From CAYFFZ01 sp049976505 (GTDB lineage: Archaea > Thermoproteota > Nitrososphaeria > Conexivisphaerales > UBA164): a stretch of DNA of 64,000 bases. This document shows positions 1 through 9,170 of this stretch, piece by piece (position 1 is the stretch's first letter; each line of letters starts with the position of its first letter). The notes under the pieces were generated by a model. That model made no database searches and was not told the origin of the DNA. It saw nothing but the letters and a program-made list of their open reading frames with translations. The stretch is taken from positions 1 through 64,000 of the forward strand of contig JBMFIC010000003.1 of assembly GCA_049976505.1 (NCBI GenBank). The letters run 5' to 3'. Both the position numbers and the translations under genes were made by a program.

Positions 1-725
1 CCCTTGATCGTTATCAGGTTCGCCTTCGTCTCGTTTGCGAGGGCCTTTGCCATCAGGGTCTTCCCACATCCTGGAGGCCCATAAAGAAGCACGCCTCTTG
101 GTGGCTCGATTCCCACCCGCTTGAAGAGGTTTGGGTATTTGAGCGGCAGCTCAACGAGCTCCCTAAGCATCTGAAGCTGAAACTTTAGCCCGCCTATGTC
201 CTCGTAGGTGACCTTCGCTTCCTCCTTTGTGCTTCCCCTAGATACGACTATCTTCGTGCTGTTCGTTATAAGAACGACCCCCTTCGGCTCCGTTTCCACC
301 ACGGTAAACGTAATCGTGGATCCAAGAACATTAACGTTGAACGAGTTGCCCTCAACTATAAGACACTCCTTCAGCTTCTTCTTGAATATCGTCTTAAGGG
401 CCTTGGCCTGTATCTTGAACTCCCTGTTTGAGGCCTCCACCGAGATCTTCTTTGCCTCGGAGTACTCGGCTTTCTCTATCGTTACCCTTTCGTTGAGCGC
501 AACCCCTGCGTTGCTTCTCAGGGTTGAGTCCAGAAGTATAACGTAGTCCTTGCCCGATTCAAGGATTGGAAAGGCAAATGCAGCAGCTGTCCTTTTTCCG
601 GTTATAAGTATCGCGTCGCCGCTCTTGAGCCCCAGCTGCTCAAAATACTTCTTAGGGATCCTTGCCCTGCACTTTCCAACGTCCCTTTCATAAGGTTCCG
701 CGACTCTTAGCTCCAAAATAGGCAT
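1..725 (-). CDS. cdc48: CDC48/VCP-type AAA ATPase, N-terminal part
   Basis: This is the first 241 codons of a hexameric AAA+ unfoldase that runs off the left edge of the window. Family members extract and unfold proteins, often for the proteasome. The visible part shows the N-terminal double-psi-barrel substrate domain (about residues 1-90), the second N subdomain (about 90-165), the linker motif YEDIGGL (174-180) and the D1 Walker A GPPGCGKT (216-223). The ATG at 725 is followed by MPILELRVAEPYERDVGK, a usual archaeal CDC48 start. The second AAA domain lies outside the window, so a one-domain relative cannot be excluded, although the N domain strongly favours CDC48. Confidence 0.9.
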   Translation of the reverse strand, partial: MPILELRVAEPYERDVGKCRARIPKKYFEQLGLKSGDAILITGKRTAAAFAFPILESGKDYVILLDSTLRSNAGVALNERVTIEKAEYSEAKKISVEASNREFKIQAKALKTIFKKKLKECLIVEGNSFNVNVLGSTITFTVVETEPKGVVLITNSTKIVVSRGSTKEEAKVTYEDIGGLKFQLQMLRELVELPLKYPNLFKRVGIEPPRGVLLYGPPGCGKTLMAKALANETKANLITIK

Positions 726-760
726 CTGTTCATTCTCGCGGACGGTTTCTTATATATTTT

Positions 761-1609
761 TTAATGCTTTTTAACCCTGAACTTTCCATGAAGTATCGCC
801 TCAGCTACGAGGAGCGCCTGCACCGTTTCCCTGACGTCGTGTGCCCTGATTATGTTCGCTCCCATCTCTGCGCTCAGCACCGCAGCGGCTATGCTCCCAG
901 GAAGCCTGGCTGCAGGGTCAGGCTCTCCTGCGATCTTACCTATGAAGGACTTCCGGGAAACGCCAACCAGCACCGGAAAGCCGAGGCTCTTGAGCTCGCC
1001 CAGCCTTCCTAAAACGCAGGAATCCCACTGGGAGCTGTCAATCCAGCCTGGCCTTATGAACCCTATCGCAGGATCCACGACGATCCTGCTGTCATCTATG
1101 CCAAAGCTCCTTGCCCTGTTCACCGCTTCCATTATCGAAGACTTCACGTACCCCATGGGGTCGACCCTTTCCACCGGAACGCCATGCGCAACCGCTATGA
1201 CAGAAGCTGACATATCCTTTGCGTGCCTGAGCACATGAGGATCCGAGAATCCCGAGACGTCGTTTACGATCGTCGCGCCTAGCCGAAGGGCTTCATGGAC
1301 GACCCTGCTTCTCTGTGAGTCTATCGATATGTCAACGCTAAGGCCCAGCTCGTTTATTGCTGTTATCGCGTTCCTTACCCTTTCCAGCTCTATATCCTCC
1401 GAGACATATGTGTTCCTGTAGGGGGCCGTGCTCATGCCTCCCACATCTATAATTAACGCGCCCCCTGAGATCGAATCCTGCACGAACTTCCTTATCTCAT
1501 CGCTGGAAACTCTTACCGAGCCGCCATAGAAGGACTCGGGGCTCACGTTCAGAACGGCCATCACTATAACTTCGTCAGGATAAAGCCTAATCCTTCCTAC
1601 CCAGGACAT
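761..1609 (-). CDS. folP: Dihydropteroate synthase-like protein
   Basis: A 282-residue TIM-barrel protein of the dihydropteroate synthase family, which joins a pterin diphosphate to an aminobenzoate-type acceptor in folate or archaeal C1-carrier synthesis. Visible family motifs are MAVLNVSPESF (17-27), IIDVGGMS (53-60), a central NDVSGF, SRKSF for pterin and phosphate binding near residue 218, and IRAHDV close to the end. The gene follows rps26e by one base in the same direction and is probably cotranscribed with it. Whether the real acceptor is p-aminobenzoate or a methanopterin-like compound cannot be read from the sequence. Confidence 0.85.
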   Translation of the reverse strand: MSWVGRIRLYPDEVIVMAVLNVSPESFYGGSVRVSSDEIRKFVQDSISGGALIIDVGGMSTAPYRNTYVSEDIELERVRNAITAINELGLSVDISIDSQRSRVVHEALRLGATIVNDVSGFSDPHVLRHAKDMSASVIAVAHGVPVERVDPMGYVKSSIMEAVNRARSFGIDDSRIVVDPAIGFIRPGWIDSSQWDSCVLGRLGELKSLGFPVLVGVSRKSFIGKIAGEPDPAARLPGSIAAAVLSAEMGANIIRAHDVRETVQALLVAEAILHGKFRVKKH

Positions 1610-1610
1610 C

Positions 1611-1889
1611 CTAAACCGGTGCTTTTCTTTCCTCTCTGGCCCTTACTCTGACAATTCCAAAGTGAACAGCGCACGAGATGCAGTAGTACTTGGTAACAAC
1701 CGTGTACGGGACGTATGCCCCTTTGGCCTGAAGCTCCTTGGCAAGGGCTGGATCAACCAGAGGAACCTTAACGGTTACCTTTTTAGCCTTATCCCTCGGC
1801 ACCCTTGCGCCGCACTGGCTGCACGTAACTATCTCGTTTCTCCCCTTCGATCCCTTATCCCTTCCCCTGCTCTTTCTTTTCTTTGGCAA
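1611..1889 (-). CDS. rps26e: 30S ribosomal protein S26e
   Basis: A 92-residue small-subunit protein found in eukaryotes and in crenarchaea. The N terminus is highly basic (MPKKRKSRGRDKGSKG). A four-cysteine zinc site follows: CSQCGARVPRDKA and, later, YYCISCAVHFGIVRVR. The length fits the archaeal family. It lies directly upstream of the folP-like gene. Confidence 0.93.
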   Translation of the reverse strand: MPKKRKSRGRDKGSKGRNEIVTCSQCGARVPRDKAKKVTVKVPLVDPALAKELQAKGAYVPYTVVTKYYCISCAVHFGIVRVRAREERKAPV

Positions 1890-1973
1890 GACATATGTTT
1901 GTTGATTGTAGGCTTTTTAACCCTTTCGCATCACTTTGGAGCTCTTGAGTTTACACCTTCTGCTAGCTGCGCG

Positions 1974-2636
1974 TCACATCAGCTTTGACTGCGCCCTGTC
2001 CTCGCTTTCCTCGTACTTTGCTTCAAGGACCTGCTTTATCCTCTGCGCTCTTGCGCTGCCGATGACCTCCGAGAGCGCTGCCTGTGTTGCGGTGAGAACT
2101 CTTATTGGGCTTCCGAAGTGCTTCAGAAGCTTCTCTGCCAGCTTTTCGCCTACGCCCGGCAGAGAGGATATCAGGAAAACCTGCTGCTCCTTAAGGCTCT
2201 GCCCTTTTTCCCTAACTATGTTCCTTGGCCTCTCCTCCTTGTTCAGGTTGTGAACAAGCCTTTCTATGAATATTGCGCTCTCCCTTACAGATGGAACGAA
2301 GGTAAGCTTCATGGGAAAGTTAAGCGTCAGGGAGGCAAGGGCCCCGTAGTAGACCTTTATGTTGCTCACGAGGCTTGGTATCATCGTTATGTCTCCCTCC
2401 ACAAGAAGTATTGGCTGCCTGTAAACGCTAGAAAGGTCTGAGGCCTGCCTGAAGAGCCGGCCATCGAATATTGATGAAATAAAATCGCTGACCGTCTTCC
2501 TCTCTATAGCCACATCGTCCGAGAGCACATAATCGCCCACAGCTAGCTGCTCAAACCTGACCCCCAAGCCCAGCTCCTTGAGCAGGGCTGGCAGGTTTGA
2601 TGAAGATTCCCGGGTGTCAGCAACTATTTCAAACAT
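1974..2636 (-). CDS. xpf: XPF/ERCC4-family structure-specific endonuclease, short crenarchaeal form
   Basis: A 220-residue nuclease that cuts branched DNA (flaps and replication forks) and, in studied crenarchaea, works with PCNA. The ERCC4 nuclease domain (1-140) shows the metal-binding pattern GDYVLSDDVAIERKTVSDF, including ERKxxxD. A helix-hairpin-helix pair follows at about 150-205 (SLPGVGEKLAEKLLKHFG). There is no helicase domain, unlike euryarchaeal Hef. I do not see a clear PCNA-binding motif in the last residues. It is separated by 34 bases from the iron-sulfur operon on the same strand. Confidence 0.9.
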   Translation of the reverse strand: MFEIVADTRESSSNLPALLKELGLGVRFEQLAVGDYVLSDDVAIERKTVSDFISSIFDGRLFRQASDLSSVYRQPILLVEGDITMIPSLVSNIKVYYGALASLTLNFPMKLTFVPSVRESAIFIERLVHNLNKEERPRNIVREKGQSLKEQQVFLISSLPGVGEKLAEKLLKHFGSPIRVLTATQAALSEVIGSARAQRIKQVLEAKYEESEDRAQSKLM

Positions 2637-2670
2637 GACCTGCTTATGAGCTCAGAAGAATAAATTCTTT

Positions 2671-3060
2671 TTACCCTTTCTGCTTGTTTGAAACATATGA
2701 AGCGATGGTCATCTTAAGAACCTTTACTGGGAGCGCCACGCACTTTATCCTGTTTGGCCCGAGCTCCTTTATCATGAAGGCGTCCATTATGTCCTTTTCA
2801 GTAATCTTCATAGCCTCCTCTATCTTCATTCCCTTAGCCATCTCCGTCAGAAGCGAGGCCGAGGCCATCGAGAGGGCGCAGGCCTTTCCCTCGAAGCTTA
2901 TGTCCTCTAGCGCGTTGTCCTTAACCTTGATGTAAATCTTTACGGTATCCCCGCAGGTTGGGTTGCTGTCGCCGTATTCAGCATCATATGAGCTGAGCTT
3001 TCCCCTGTTTCTCGGGTTCCTGTAGTAGTCCATCACCGAGTCTATAAAGAAGTAGCTCAT
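2671..3060 (-). CDS. sufU: SufU/IscU-type iron-sulfur cluster scaffold
   Basis: A 129-residue protein on which Fe-S clusters are built or through which sulfur passes after leaving cysteine desulfurase. The three expected cysteines are visible in NPTCGDTVKIYI (about 34-45), FEGKACALSMASASLL (about 56-71) and RIKCVALPVKVL (about 104-115). It is the last gene of the sufB-sufD-sufS-sufU operon and overlaps sufS by four bases, so translational coupling is likely. Confidence 0.92.
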   Translation of the reverse strand: MSYFFIDSVMDYYRNPRNRGKLSSYDAEYGDSNPTCGDTVKIYIKVKDNALEDISFEGKACALSMASASLLTEMAKGMKIEEAMKITEKDIMDAFMIKELGPNRIKCVALPVKVLKMTIASYVSNKQKG

Positions 3061-4262
3061 GCCATCCTCACCAGCTCCTTCAGAGCATCTCTTAGGGCCT
3101 CTATCTCATCCATGGTGTTGTAGAAGTAGAGGCTAGCCCTCGTGGTCCCGGACTCGAACCCAAGCTCCTCCTGCAGGGGCTGAGCGCAGTGCCAGCCGGA
3201 CCTCACTGCTATGCCCTTCATGTCAAGATACGCAGCAACATCGTGTGGGTGAATCCCTTTTACCTCGAACGCTATGAGCGCTGCTCTGTCCCCCTCCGGG
3301 CCGGCATATCTTATCCCCTCTATTGAGCCTATCCTTTCGATTAGCTGCTCGGCGAGCTTTCTCTCGTACGCCTCGATCCTTTCCATGCCTATCCTCCTGA
3401 GGTAATTAACGGCCTCCCCAAGAGCTATGGCTCCAACGTAGTTCGGCGTGCCGGGCTCGAACTTCCATGGCAGCTCGTTCCATGACTGGCCTTCCCTGTG
3501 AACCTCCTTTACCATCTCCCCTCCAGTGAACGGGGGCTCGAGCTCCTCCAGGAGCTCCCTCCTGCCATACAGCACGCCTATTCCGGTTGGCCCAAGCATC
3601 TTGTGCCCCGAGAAGGCGTAGAAGTCAACCCCAAGCTCCCTCACGTCTATCCTCATGTGTGGCGCGGCCTGAGCTCCATCGACAACAACTATCGCCCCCT
3701 CCCTCTTAGCCTTCTCAGCAAGCCTCCTGACGTCGACTATCGTTCCCGCAACGTTCGAGACCTGTGTAAAAGACACCACCTTGGCTCCCTTTATCTTCTC
3801 CTCGAAGTCCCCCTCATCGATCCTTCCGTCCTTCGTTATTCCCACGAGCTCAAGCCTCAGTCCAGCAATGCCTGCTATCCTCCTCCACGGCAGAAGGTTG
3901 CTGTGGTGCTCAAGGAGCGTTGTAACTATCCTGTCCCCGGACCTCAGCCTCTGCAGAAGCGCATATGCGGCGATGTTCAGGGAGTCCGTCGTGTTTCTTG
4001 TGAATACGATTTCCTCGGGCTGCGCGTTAATAAAGCTGGCAACGTTCTTCCTGGCGCTCTCGTACTCCTCGGTTATCTTCTCCGCAACCCTGTAGATCCC
4101 CCTGTGAACGTTAGCGTTTAGCTCCCTGTATATTGATGCCTCCTTCTCTATCACGCTCAGGGGCTTCTGAGTGGTTGCTGCGTTGTCAAGGTAAATAAAG
4201 TTGGGTCTGGAGAGTATAGGGAAGTCCTCCCTTATCCTCAGGACCTCCTCCTCAAGGCTCAT
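3057..4262 (-). CDS. sufS: Cysteine desulfurase SufS
   Basis: A PLP enzyme that takes sulfur from cysteine for Fe-S assembly. From the chosen ATG at 4262 it has 401 residues. The open frame extends to an ATG at 4319, but that adds 19 residues inside sufD that do not resemble the family; the conserved start is MSLEEEVLRIREDFPIL. Motifs: YLDNAATTQKP near the N terminus, the PLP lysine in AFSGHKMLGPTG, and the persulfide cysteine in RSGWHCAQPL. It overlaps sufD by 11 bases and sufU by 4. Confidence 0.93.
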   Translation of the reverse strand: MSLEEEVLRIREDFPILSRPNFIYLDNAATTQKPLSVIEKEASIYRELNANVHRGIYRVAEKITEEYESARKNVASFINAQPEEIVFTRNTTDSLNIAAYALLQRLRSGDRIVTTLLEHHSNLLPWRRIAGIAGLRLELVGITKDGRIDEGDFEEKIKGAKVVSFTQVSNVAGTIVDVRRLAEKAKREGAIVVVDGAQAAPHMRIDVRELGVDFYAFSGHKMLGPTGIGVLYGRRELLEELEPPFTGGEMVKEVHREGQSWNELPWKFEPGTPNYVGAIALGEAVNYLRRIGMERIEAYERKLAEQLIERIGSIEGIRYAGPEGDRAALIAFEVKGIHPHDVAAYLDMKGIAVRSGWHCAQPLQEELGFESGTTRASLYFYNTMDEIEALRDALKELVRMA

Positions 4263-5241
4263 TTTCCAGCCCAAGCACCTCCCTGATATCCCTGAGCATG
4301 TTCCTGGCAATAAGCTCAATGGATGATTCCCTAGAAAGACCCCTGGACATCAGATAAAACAGCTGGTTTTCGTCTATAGGAAAAACGGCGGCCGCGTGCT
4401 TTGCGTATATGTCGTTTATCTCGAGCTCCATCCCCGGTATGTTCTGGGCGCTTCCCTCCTTGCTAAGCAGAAGCGCCTTCTGCTCTATGAACGATCTGCC
4501 CTCCGGGGCCTCCCGGGTGTTCACAACGAGGCCCTTATGAATGACCTTTGAGTACCTTCTCACGAGGCTCCTCTGGTATGCGTCCGCAGAGGACCTAGGG
4601 GCCATAAGCTTCATTACAACTTCAGAGTCGACTGAGGATGACTCATCAAGATCGTATCCGGCCTTCGCGGTGAATGAGCTCATATACCCGGCGTTGAACG
4701 AGAGGATCCTGTCCCTGACGTACATCTTCCCGGTGGTAAGTGAGTAGGCCTCGACGGCCGCTCCCTCCTCGATAAAGTAGTACGAGTTGTAGAGAAGGTT
4801 GCCGCTTCCCTCAACCTTTCTTAGGTGCCTCAGCCTCGATCCGCCTCTCACGTAGAAGACCTCGAGCTCAGAAGCCAGGCCCGAGCCATTCAGCCTGAAA
4901 TCGTCCATCAGGGTTACCTCACCCCTGATCTCAACGATCTTGCTTAGAAACCCCCTGCCGGGACCGAAGACCCTTCGGAAGAACCCATCCTTTTTAAGCA
5001 CAAACGTCCTGGACTTCCTGGAGAAAAGGAGGTTTATAAAAGTGTTCTTGTCATAAAGGTCCTCAGTTAGCTTTATCTCTCCCTCAGAGGGCTCCTCCGA
5101 AAAGCTTTCTGACGGCTGCGAGTCCTGAAGCGAAAATGGATCAACCGCTATCGGTATATAGTTTCTCAGGAAGAGCTGATGGGTCTCGTAGGGGAACTTC
5201 TCGAAGGCCTCCCTGAGCTTCTCGCCTACGCTCTGGCTCAA
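4252..5241 (-). CDS. sufD: SufD-like Fe-S assembly protein
   Basis: A 329-residue protein of the SufB/SufD family that forms the scaffold with SufB. The central beta-helix region holds family-like stretches (VVNTREAPEGRSFIEQKALLLSKEG, then ELEINDIYAKHAAAVFPIDENQLFYLMSRGL). The final part matches the equivalent segment of SufB upstream (HEATAGRIGKQQLFYLQSRGL), which supports a paralogous pair. It overlaps sufB by four bases. Confidence 0.88.
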   Translation of the reverse strand: MSQSVGEKLREAFEKFPYETHQLFLRNYIPIAVDPFSLQDSQPSESFSEEPSEGEIKLTEDLYDKNTFINLLFSRKSRTFVLKKDGFFRRVFGPGRGFLSKIVEIRGEVTLMDDFRLNGSGLASELEVFYVRGGSRLRHLRKVEGSGNLLYNSYYFIEEGAAVEAYSLTTGKMYVRDRILSFNAGYMSSFTAKAGYDLDESSSVDSEVVMKLMAPRSSADAYQRSLVRRYSKVIHKGLVVNTREAPEGRSFIEQKALLLSKEGSAQNIPGMELEINDIYAKHAAAVFPIDENQLFYLMSRGLSRESSIELIARNMLRDIREVLGLENEP

Positions 5242-6650
5242 CCAACAGCACCAGTTAGCTCTAGCTCTATCAGCCTATAAAGCTCTACTGCAAAGTCCGG
5301 GGGTATGTCCTTCGCGAAGTCCGCAAGATAGCCGGAAATTATTAGGGACTGGGCCTGCTCCTCCTTCAGGCCCCTGCTCTGAAGGTAGAAGAGCTGCTGC
5401 TTTCCGATCCTTCCTGCAGTTGCCTCATGGACCACGCTTGCGTTCTCCTCGTACACGAACTCGTACGGATAGGTTACAGAGGTCGATTTTTCATCTACCA
5501 TGAGCGAGTCGCATCTTACCGCGGACTTCGCCTCCTCCGAACCCTTTCCAACCCAGACCAGACCCCTGTATATCGTCCTGCCTCCCTTAAGCGATACTCC
5601 CTTCGATGTTATCATGGAGCTGGTGTTCCTGTTCAGATGATAGATCTTCCCTCCCGAGTCGATTGTCTGACCGGACGTTGCTAGGCTAAGCGAGTTGATG
5701 AACCCTCTTGAGTCCTTGCCGAAGAGATAGATGGAGGGGTACTTCATGGTAACCCTGCTTCCTATGTTGCCGTCTATCCACTCCATGCTTCCTCCCTCCT
5801 GGACATGAGCCCTCTGGGTCACCAGGTTGTAGACGTTCTTTGACCAGTTCTGTATGGTCGTGTACCTGACGTGAGCCCCCTTCTTGACGACTATCTCCAC
5901 GACGCCGCCGTGAAGCGTTGACTCGGAATAGAGAGGCGCGGTACAGCCCTCGATGTAGTGGACGTCGCTTCCCTCGTCGGCTATTATGAGCGTTCTCTCG
6001 AAGTTTCCGACGTCTGGGGCGTTGAGCCTGAAGTAAGCGTATATGGGCTTCTCGAGCTTAACCCCTTTTGGAACGTACACGAAGCTGCCCCCGCTCCACA
6101 CAGCATAAGTCAGGGCTGCGAACTTGTTGTCCCCAATGGGTATGACCTTCCCAAAGTACTCCCTGACCAGATCCGGGTACTCCTTCACGGCAGTGTCCAT
6201 ATCGGTGAATATAACTCCCTGCTTCTCGAGCTCCTTCTGTAGGTTGTGATAGACCACCTCGGACTCAAACTGGGCTCCAACTCCAGCTAGGAACTTCTTC
6301 TCGGCCTCCGGAACCCCCAGCCTCTCGAAGGCCTCCCTGATGGATGGCGGGAGCTCCTCCCAGCTTCTGGCCTTCTTCTCGGTCGGCCTGGCGTAATAAA
6401 TTACGTTCTCCAGCTTGAGGCCCGATAGATCAGGCCCCCACCTGGGCATCTGAAGCCTGTAGAACTCCTCGAGGGCCTTCAGCCTCATATCCTCGACCCA
6501 GGTGGGCTCGTTCTTTATCGATGAGATCTCCCTGATAAGGCTCTCATTCAGACCCCTGCTGGCAATGTACTTATAATCAACCTGAACTGTGAAGTTGTAC
6601 TTGCTGTAGTCTATCTCGAAGTCCATATGTGCGTAGATCCGTTTTTTCAT
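5238..6650 (-). CDS. sufB: SufB, Fe-S cluster assembly scaffold
   Basis: A 470-residue SufB, the usual length. Typical segments are present: VGAQFESEVVYHNLQ, a FGKVIPIGDNKFAALTYAVWSGGSF stretch split around residue 175, and the C-terminal HEATAGRIGKQQLFYLQSRG. It heads the operon sufB-sufD-sufS-sufU. A TATA-like TTATAATTC on the minus strand about 25 bases before the ATG at 6650 suggests a leaderless message. An ATG eight codons in (6626) is the alternative start. The partner ATPase SufC is not in the window. Confidence 0.93.
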   Translation of the reverse strand: MKKRIYAHMDFEIDYSKYNFTVQVDYKYIASRGLNESLIREISSIKNEPTWVEDMRLKALEEFYRLQMPRWGPDLSGLKLENVIYYARPTEKKARSWEELPPSIREAFERLGVPEAEKKFLAGVGAQFESEVVYHNLQKELEKQGVIFTDMDTAVKEYPDLVREYFGKVIPIGDNKFAALTYAVWSGGSFVYVPKGVKLEKPIYAYFRLNAPDVGNFERTLIIADEGSDVHYIEGCTAPLYSESTLHGGVVEIVVKKGAHVRYTTIQNWSKNVYNLVTQRAHVQEGGSMEWIDGNIGSRVTMKYPSIYLFGKDSRGFINSLSLATSGQTIDSGGKIYHLNRNTSSMITSKGVSLKGGRTIYRGLVWVGKGSEEAKSAVRCDSLMVDEKSTSVTYPYEFVYEENASVVHEATAGRIGKQQLFYLQSRGLKEEQAQSLIISGYLADFAKDIPPDFAVELYRLIELELTGAVG

Positions 6651-6760
6651 ATTAAGCTTTACTAACGAATTATAACGCTGTTATATCAGGCTGGCTGCAG
6701 CTTAATGCACTGCTGCTTATAAAAACATAAAAAATAAAAGGCCGAGCCGTAGGGCCTGCC

Positions 6761-7813
6761 TTACGGCAGGATCATTGACATTATTGCCTTGGCGGTGTGC
6801 AGCCTGTTCTCAGCCTGGTCGAAGTACAGCGAGTTCTCGTAGGTGTCGAGTACCTCGTCAGTTACCTCCTGTCCCCTGTCTGCAGGACCGCAGTGCATGT
6901 AGTACGGCTTGCCTGACCTCTCGAGGAGGTCCATCGTCACGATCCAGTCCTTGAACTTCTGCTGATAGGCCTTTGCGCCCTCGTCGTCCCTCTTTGGACC
7001 GTATGGCTGGAAGAAGCCCTTTGGAGACCAGGCCTTCGGGTAGACGAACGTTGCGCCCTCGAAGGCGGTCTTCATGTCGTACTCGATCCTGAAGCTTCCC
7101 CCGTACCTGTCAGCGTTCTCCTTTGCCTGCTGAATTACCTTATCGTCAAGCTCGAAGCCCTTCGGGTGGGCCAGAACTACCTCCATTCCCATCTGGGTCG
7201 CAGCCAGAACAACGCTCTGGGGGACGGCCAGAGGCTTCAGTCCTCCGGAGTACGCATAGGACATCACGAACTTCTTGCCCCTCAGCTTTGGCTTGACGGT
7301 CCTTGCGGCCTGCATGTCAGCCAGAGCCTGTAGCGGGTGGTACATGTCGTCCTCGAGGTTGATCACCGGGATCGTAGCGTGCTGCGCAAACAGGTTGATG
7401 ATCTTGTTTGCCCTCCCGATGATCCAGTTCGCCGCATCAGCGTACATCCTTATCGCTATTGCCTCCCCGAACCTGCTCAGGACTCTTGCTACGTCGGAGA
7501 TGTCCTCCGTCTTGTAGGGAACCCTGTCCTCTGGCAGGGTTGGCTTGTAGACGTCCTGTGCCCTTATGAAGTGAGCGTGACCTCCAAGCTGGAATATCCC
7601 CGCCTCCATGCTGTTCCTGGTCCTCAGGCTCTCGTTGTAGAAGAGCAGGAAGACCGTCCTTCCTGGAAGATACGGAGTCGGAACCTTTGACCTGAACTTG
7701 TTCCTCAGGTCGTCAGCGGCGTCGAGGATCATGTTGATCTCTTCCTGCGTGTAGTCCTGCGTGTTCAGGAAGTCCCTTCCCTTCCAGATGCCGACATAGC
7801 TTGGGAGACTCAT
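6761..7813 (-). CDS. Knotted carbamoyltransferase, YgeW-like
   Basis: A 350-residue member of the aspartate/ornithine carbamoyltransferase fold. The carbamoyl-phosphate motif is NESLRTRNSME (about 55-65) rather than the STRT of ornithine enzymes, and HPLQALADM (about 157) and MHCGPADRGQEV (near 307) are the other signature segments. The region YAYSGGLKPLAVPQ followed by MGMEVVLAHPKG, and later FVYPKAWSP, resembles the knotted YgeW group as I remember it, more than ornithine carbamoyltransferase. The true amine substrate is unknown. The gene stands alone between the suf operon and a transporter gene. N-acetylornithine carbamoyltransferase is the main alternative. Confidence 0.75.
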   Translation of the reverse strand: MSLPSYVGIWKGRDFLNTQDYTQEEINMILDAADDLRNKFRSKVPTPYLPGRTVFLLFYNESLRTRNSMEAGIFQLGGHAHFIRAQDVYKPTLPEDRVPYKTEDISDVARVLSRFGEAIAIRMYADAANWIIGRANKIINLFAQHATIPVINLEDDMYHPLQALADMQAARTVKPKLRGKKFVMSYAYSGGLKPLAVPQSVVLAATQMGMEVVLAHPKGFELDDKVIQQAKENADRYGGSFRIEYDMKTAFEGATFVYPKAWSPKGFFQPYGPKRDDEGAKAYQQKFKDWIVTMDLLERSGKPYYMHCGPADRGQEVTDEVLDTYENSLYFDQAENRLHTAKAIMSMILP

Positions 7814-7897
7814 TTTCTCTCGACTTTAGCCATAGTTGGTTAACTTAAAAACATATCGGTGCCGTCCTGGAGCGACACAAGCGCTAGGATCTTCAGG

Positions 7898-9160
7898 TTA
7901 GTACTCCCTCTCGTGAACCTTGTAGTACCATTCAAGTATTATCGCCGCTGTCAGAAAGAAGAGCGCCGAGACGAAGTACGTAAAGCTGTATCCCTCGTAG
8001 TATGATATGTAACCTGAGGCAAGGGATCCAACAAAGAGGCTCAGGTTGACCAGGGAGCTGTAGACCCCCAGGGTTGCGCCCTGGTTTATCGATGGAAGGT
8101 TGTAATAAAGCAGGGAGCTCAGCCCGACGTAGATTGGAGTGTAGGCGAGGCCAAGGACCGTGAATATCAGGAACGTCATGTAGAACGCTCCCATCCCATA
8201 CACGTAGGACGCGACCACTGATGCGCTTATCGCTCCAATCACCCTCACAAGTAGCATGTCAACGATGAATGCCACGTCGGCCTTCTGCGCCCTCTCCCTG
8301 ATCTTCGGGTGCATGCCTACGGAGTTGACCAGCAGTATGTATGTGCTTGTCAGAAGTATCATCCAGTAGGGCAGCCTGTTGTACACCAGGTACGGGGAGT
8401 ACGACGTGAAGAACACGTTAGTGGCTAGAAAGAACATTGATGCCGAGGCTATTATGACTGGGAGCTGAATTGAGCCGGGGCTTCTGGCGCTTTTAAGTAT
8501 CTTGAAGTCGCTCAGCCTGGGCGCCCTGAGCGTCATGGCCGGCCACTTGAGGATCCTGTGCAGGAACGCGTTGAAGTTCTTAACCTCGCTTCTCCTTTCA
8601 AAGGCGACCGGAGGATCTTTCACGAAAGCGTAGTTGAAGCCGAATGCGAGCGCCAGGTAAAACAGCACCATGTAAAGGCCGTAGTAGAGGGGAAACATGA
8701 GAACGACGAGTATCGTGGGTATCATCCCAGCTATGTAGCCGCTCAGCATGAACATGAATGACCAGGAGTTGCCCTGTCCCCACTGGTTCTTTGGCAGCGT
8801 CTCGGTCAGGAGCAGGCCGAAGACTGGAATTGCGAACGAGAAACCAAAGGATATGAGGGCCGATGAAACTATAACGCTCAGCACGCTCCTGATGAACAGC
8901 ATGAGCAGAAAGGCGCCGAACGCCATTGTCAGGCTGAGAAATATCAGGTTTCTTCTCATTCCTGTTATGTCAGCAAGCCTTCCGCTTATTACTGAAGTGA
9001 ATATCGGAACGATGTTGTAGAGGGCAAGCGCGTACCCGACGTCTATGACGTTGCCCCCAAGATACAGTATATAAAGCGGGACTATGTTGACCACTATCTC
9101 CTGAGCTGCGTAGTAGGGGACCAGGAAGTTGAACCAGGATGGCCTTTTCACCTGCTGCAT
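7898..9160 (-). CDS. Major facilitator superfamily transporter
   Basis: A membrane protein of about 420 residues with roughly twelve hydrophobic segments. The loop GRLADITGMRRN between helices 2 and 3 fits the MFS signature. A long cytoplasmic loop with basic residues lies between helices 6 and 7. I chose the ATG at 9160 because GAGGTG lies six bases before it; a GTG at 9169 in the same frame is possible. It follows the ClC gene closely, so the two may be cotranscribed. Substrate unknown. Confidence 0.8.
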   Translation of the reverse strand: MQQVKRPSWFNFLVPYYAAQEIVVNIVPLYILYLGGNVIDVGYALALYNIVPIFTSVISGRLADITGMRRNLIFLSLTMAFGAFLLMLFIRSVLSVIVSSALISFGFSFAIPVFGLLLTETLPKNQWGQGNSWSFMFMLSGYIAGMIPTILVVLMFPLYYGLYMVLFYLALAFGFNYAFVKDPPVAFERRSEVKNFNAFLHRILKWPAMTLRAPRLSDFKILKSARSPGSIQLPVIIASASMFFLATNVFFTSYSPYLVYNRLPYWMILLTSTYILLVNSVGMHPKIRERAQKADVAFIVDMLLVRVIGAISASVVASYVYGMGAFYMTFLIFTVLGLAYTPIYVGLSSLLYYNLPSINQGATLGVYSSLVNLSLFVGSLASGYISYYEGYSFTYFVSALFFLTAAIILEWYYKVHEREY

Positions 9161-9170
9161 GGACAGCACC

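Noticed and set aside
3498..4121. A 207-codon frame opposite sufS
   Set aside because: It is an antisense shadow of the certain SufS gene with no recognisable domain and no promoter.
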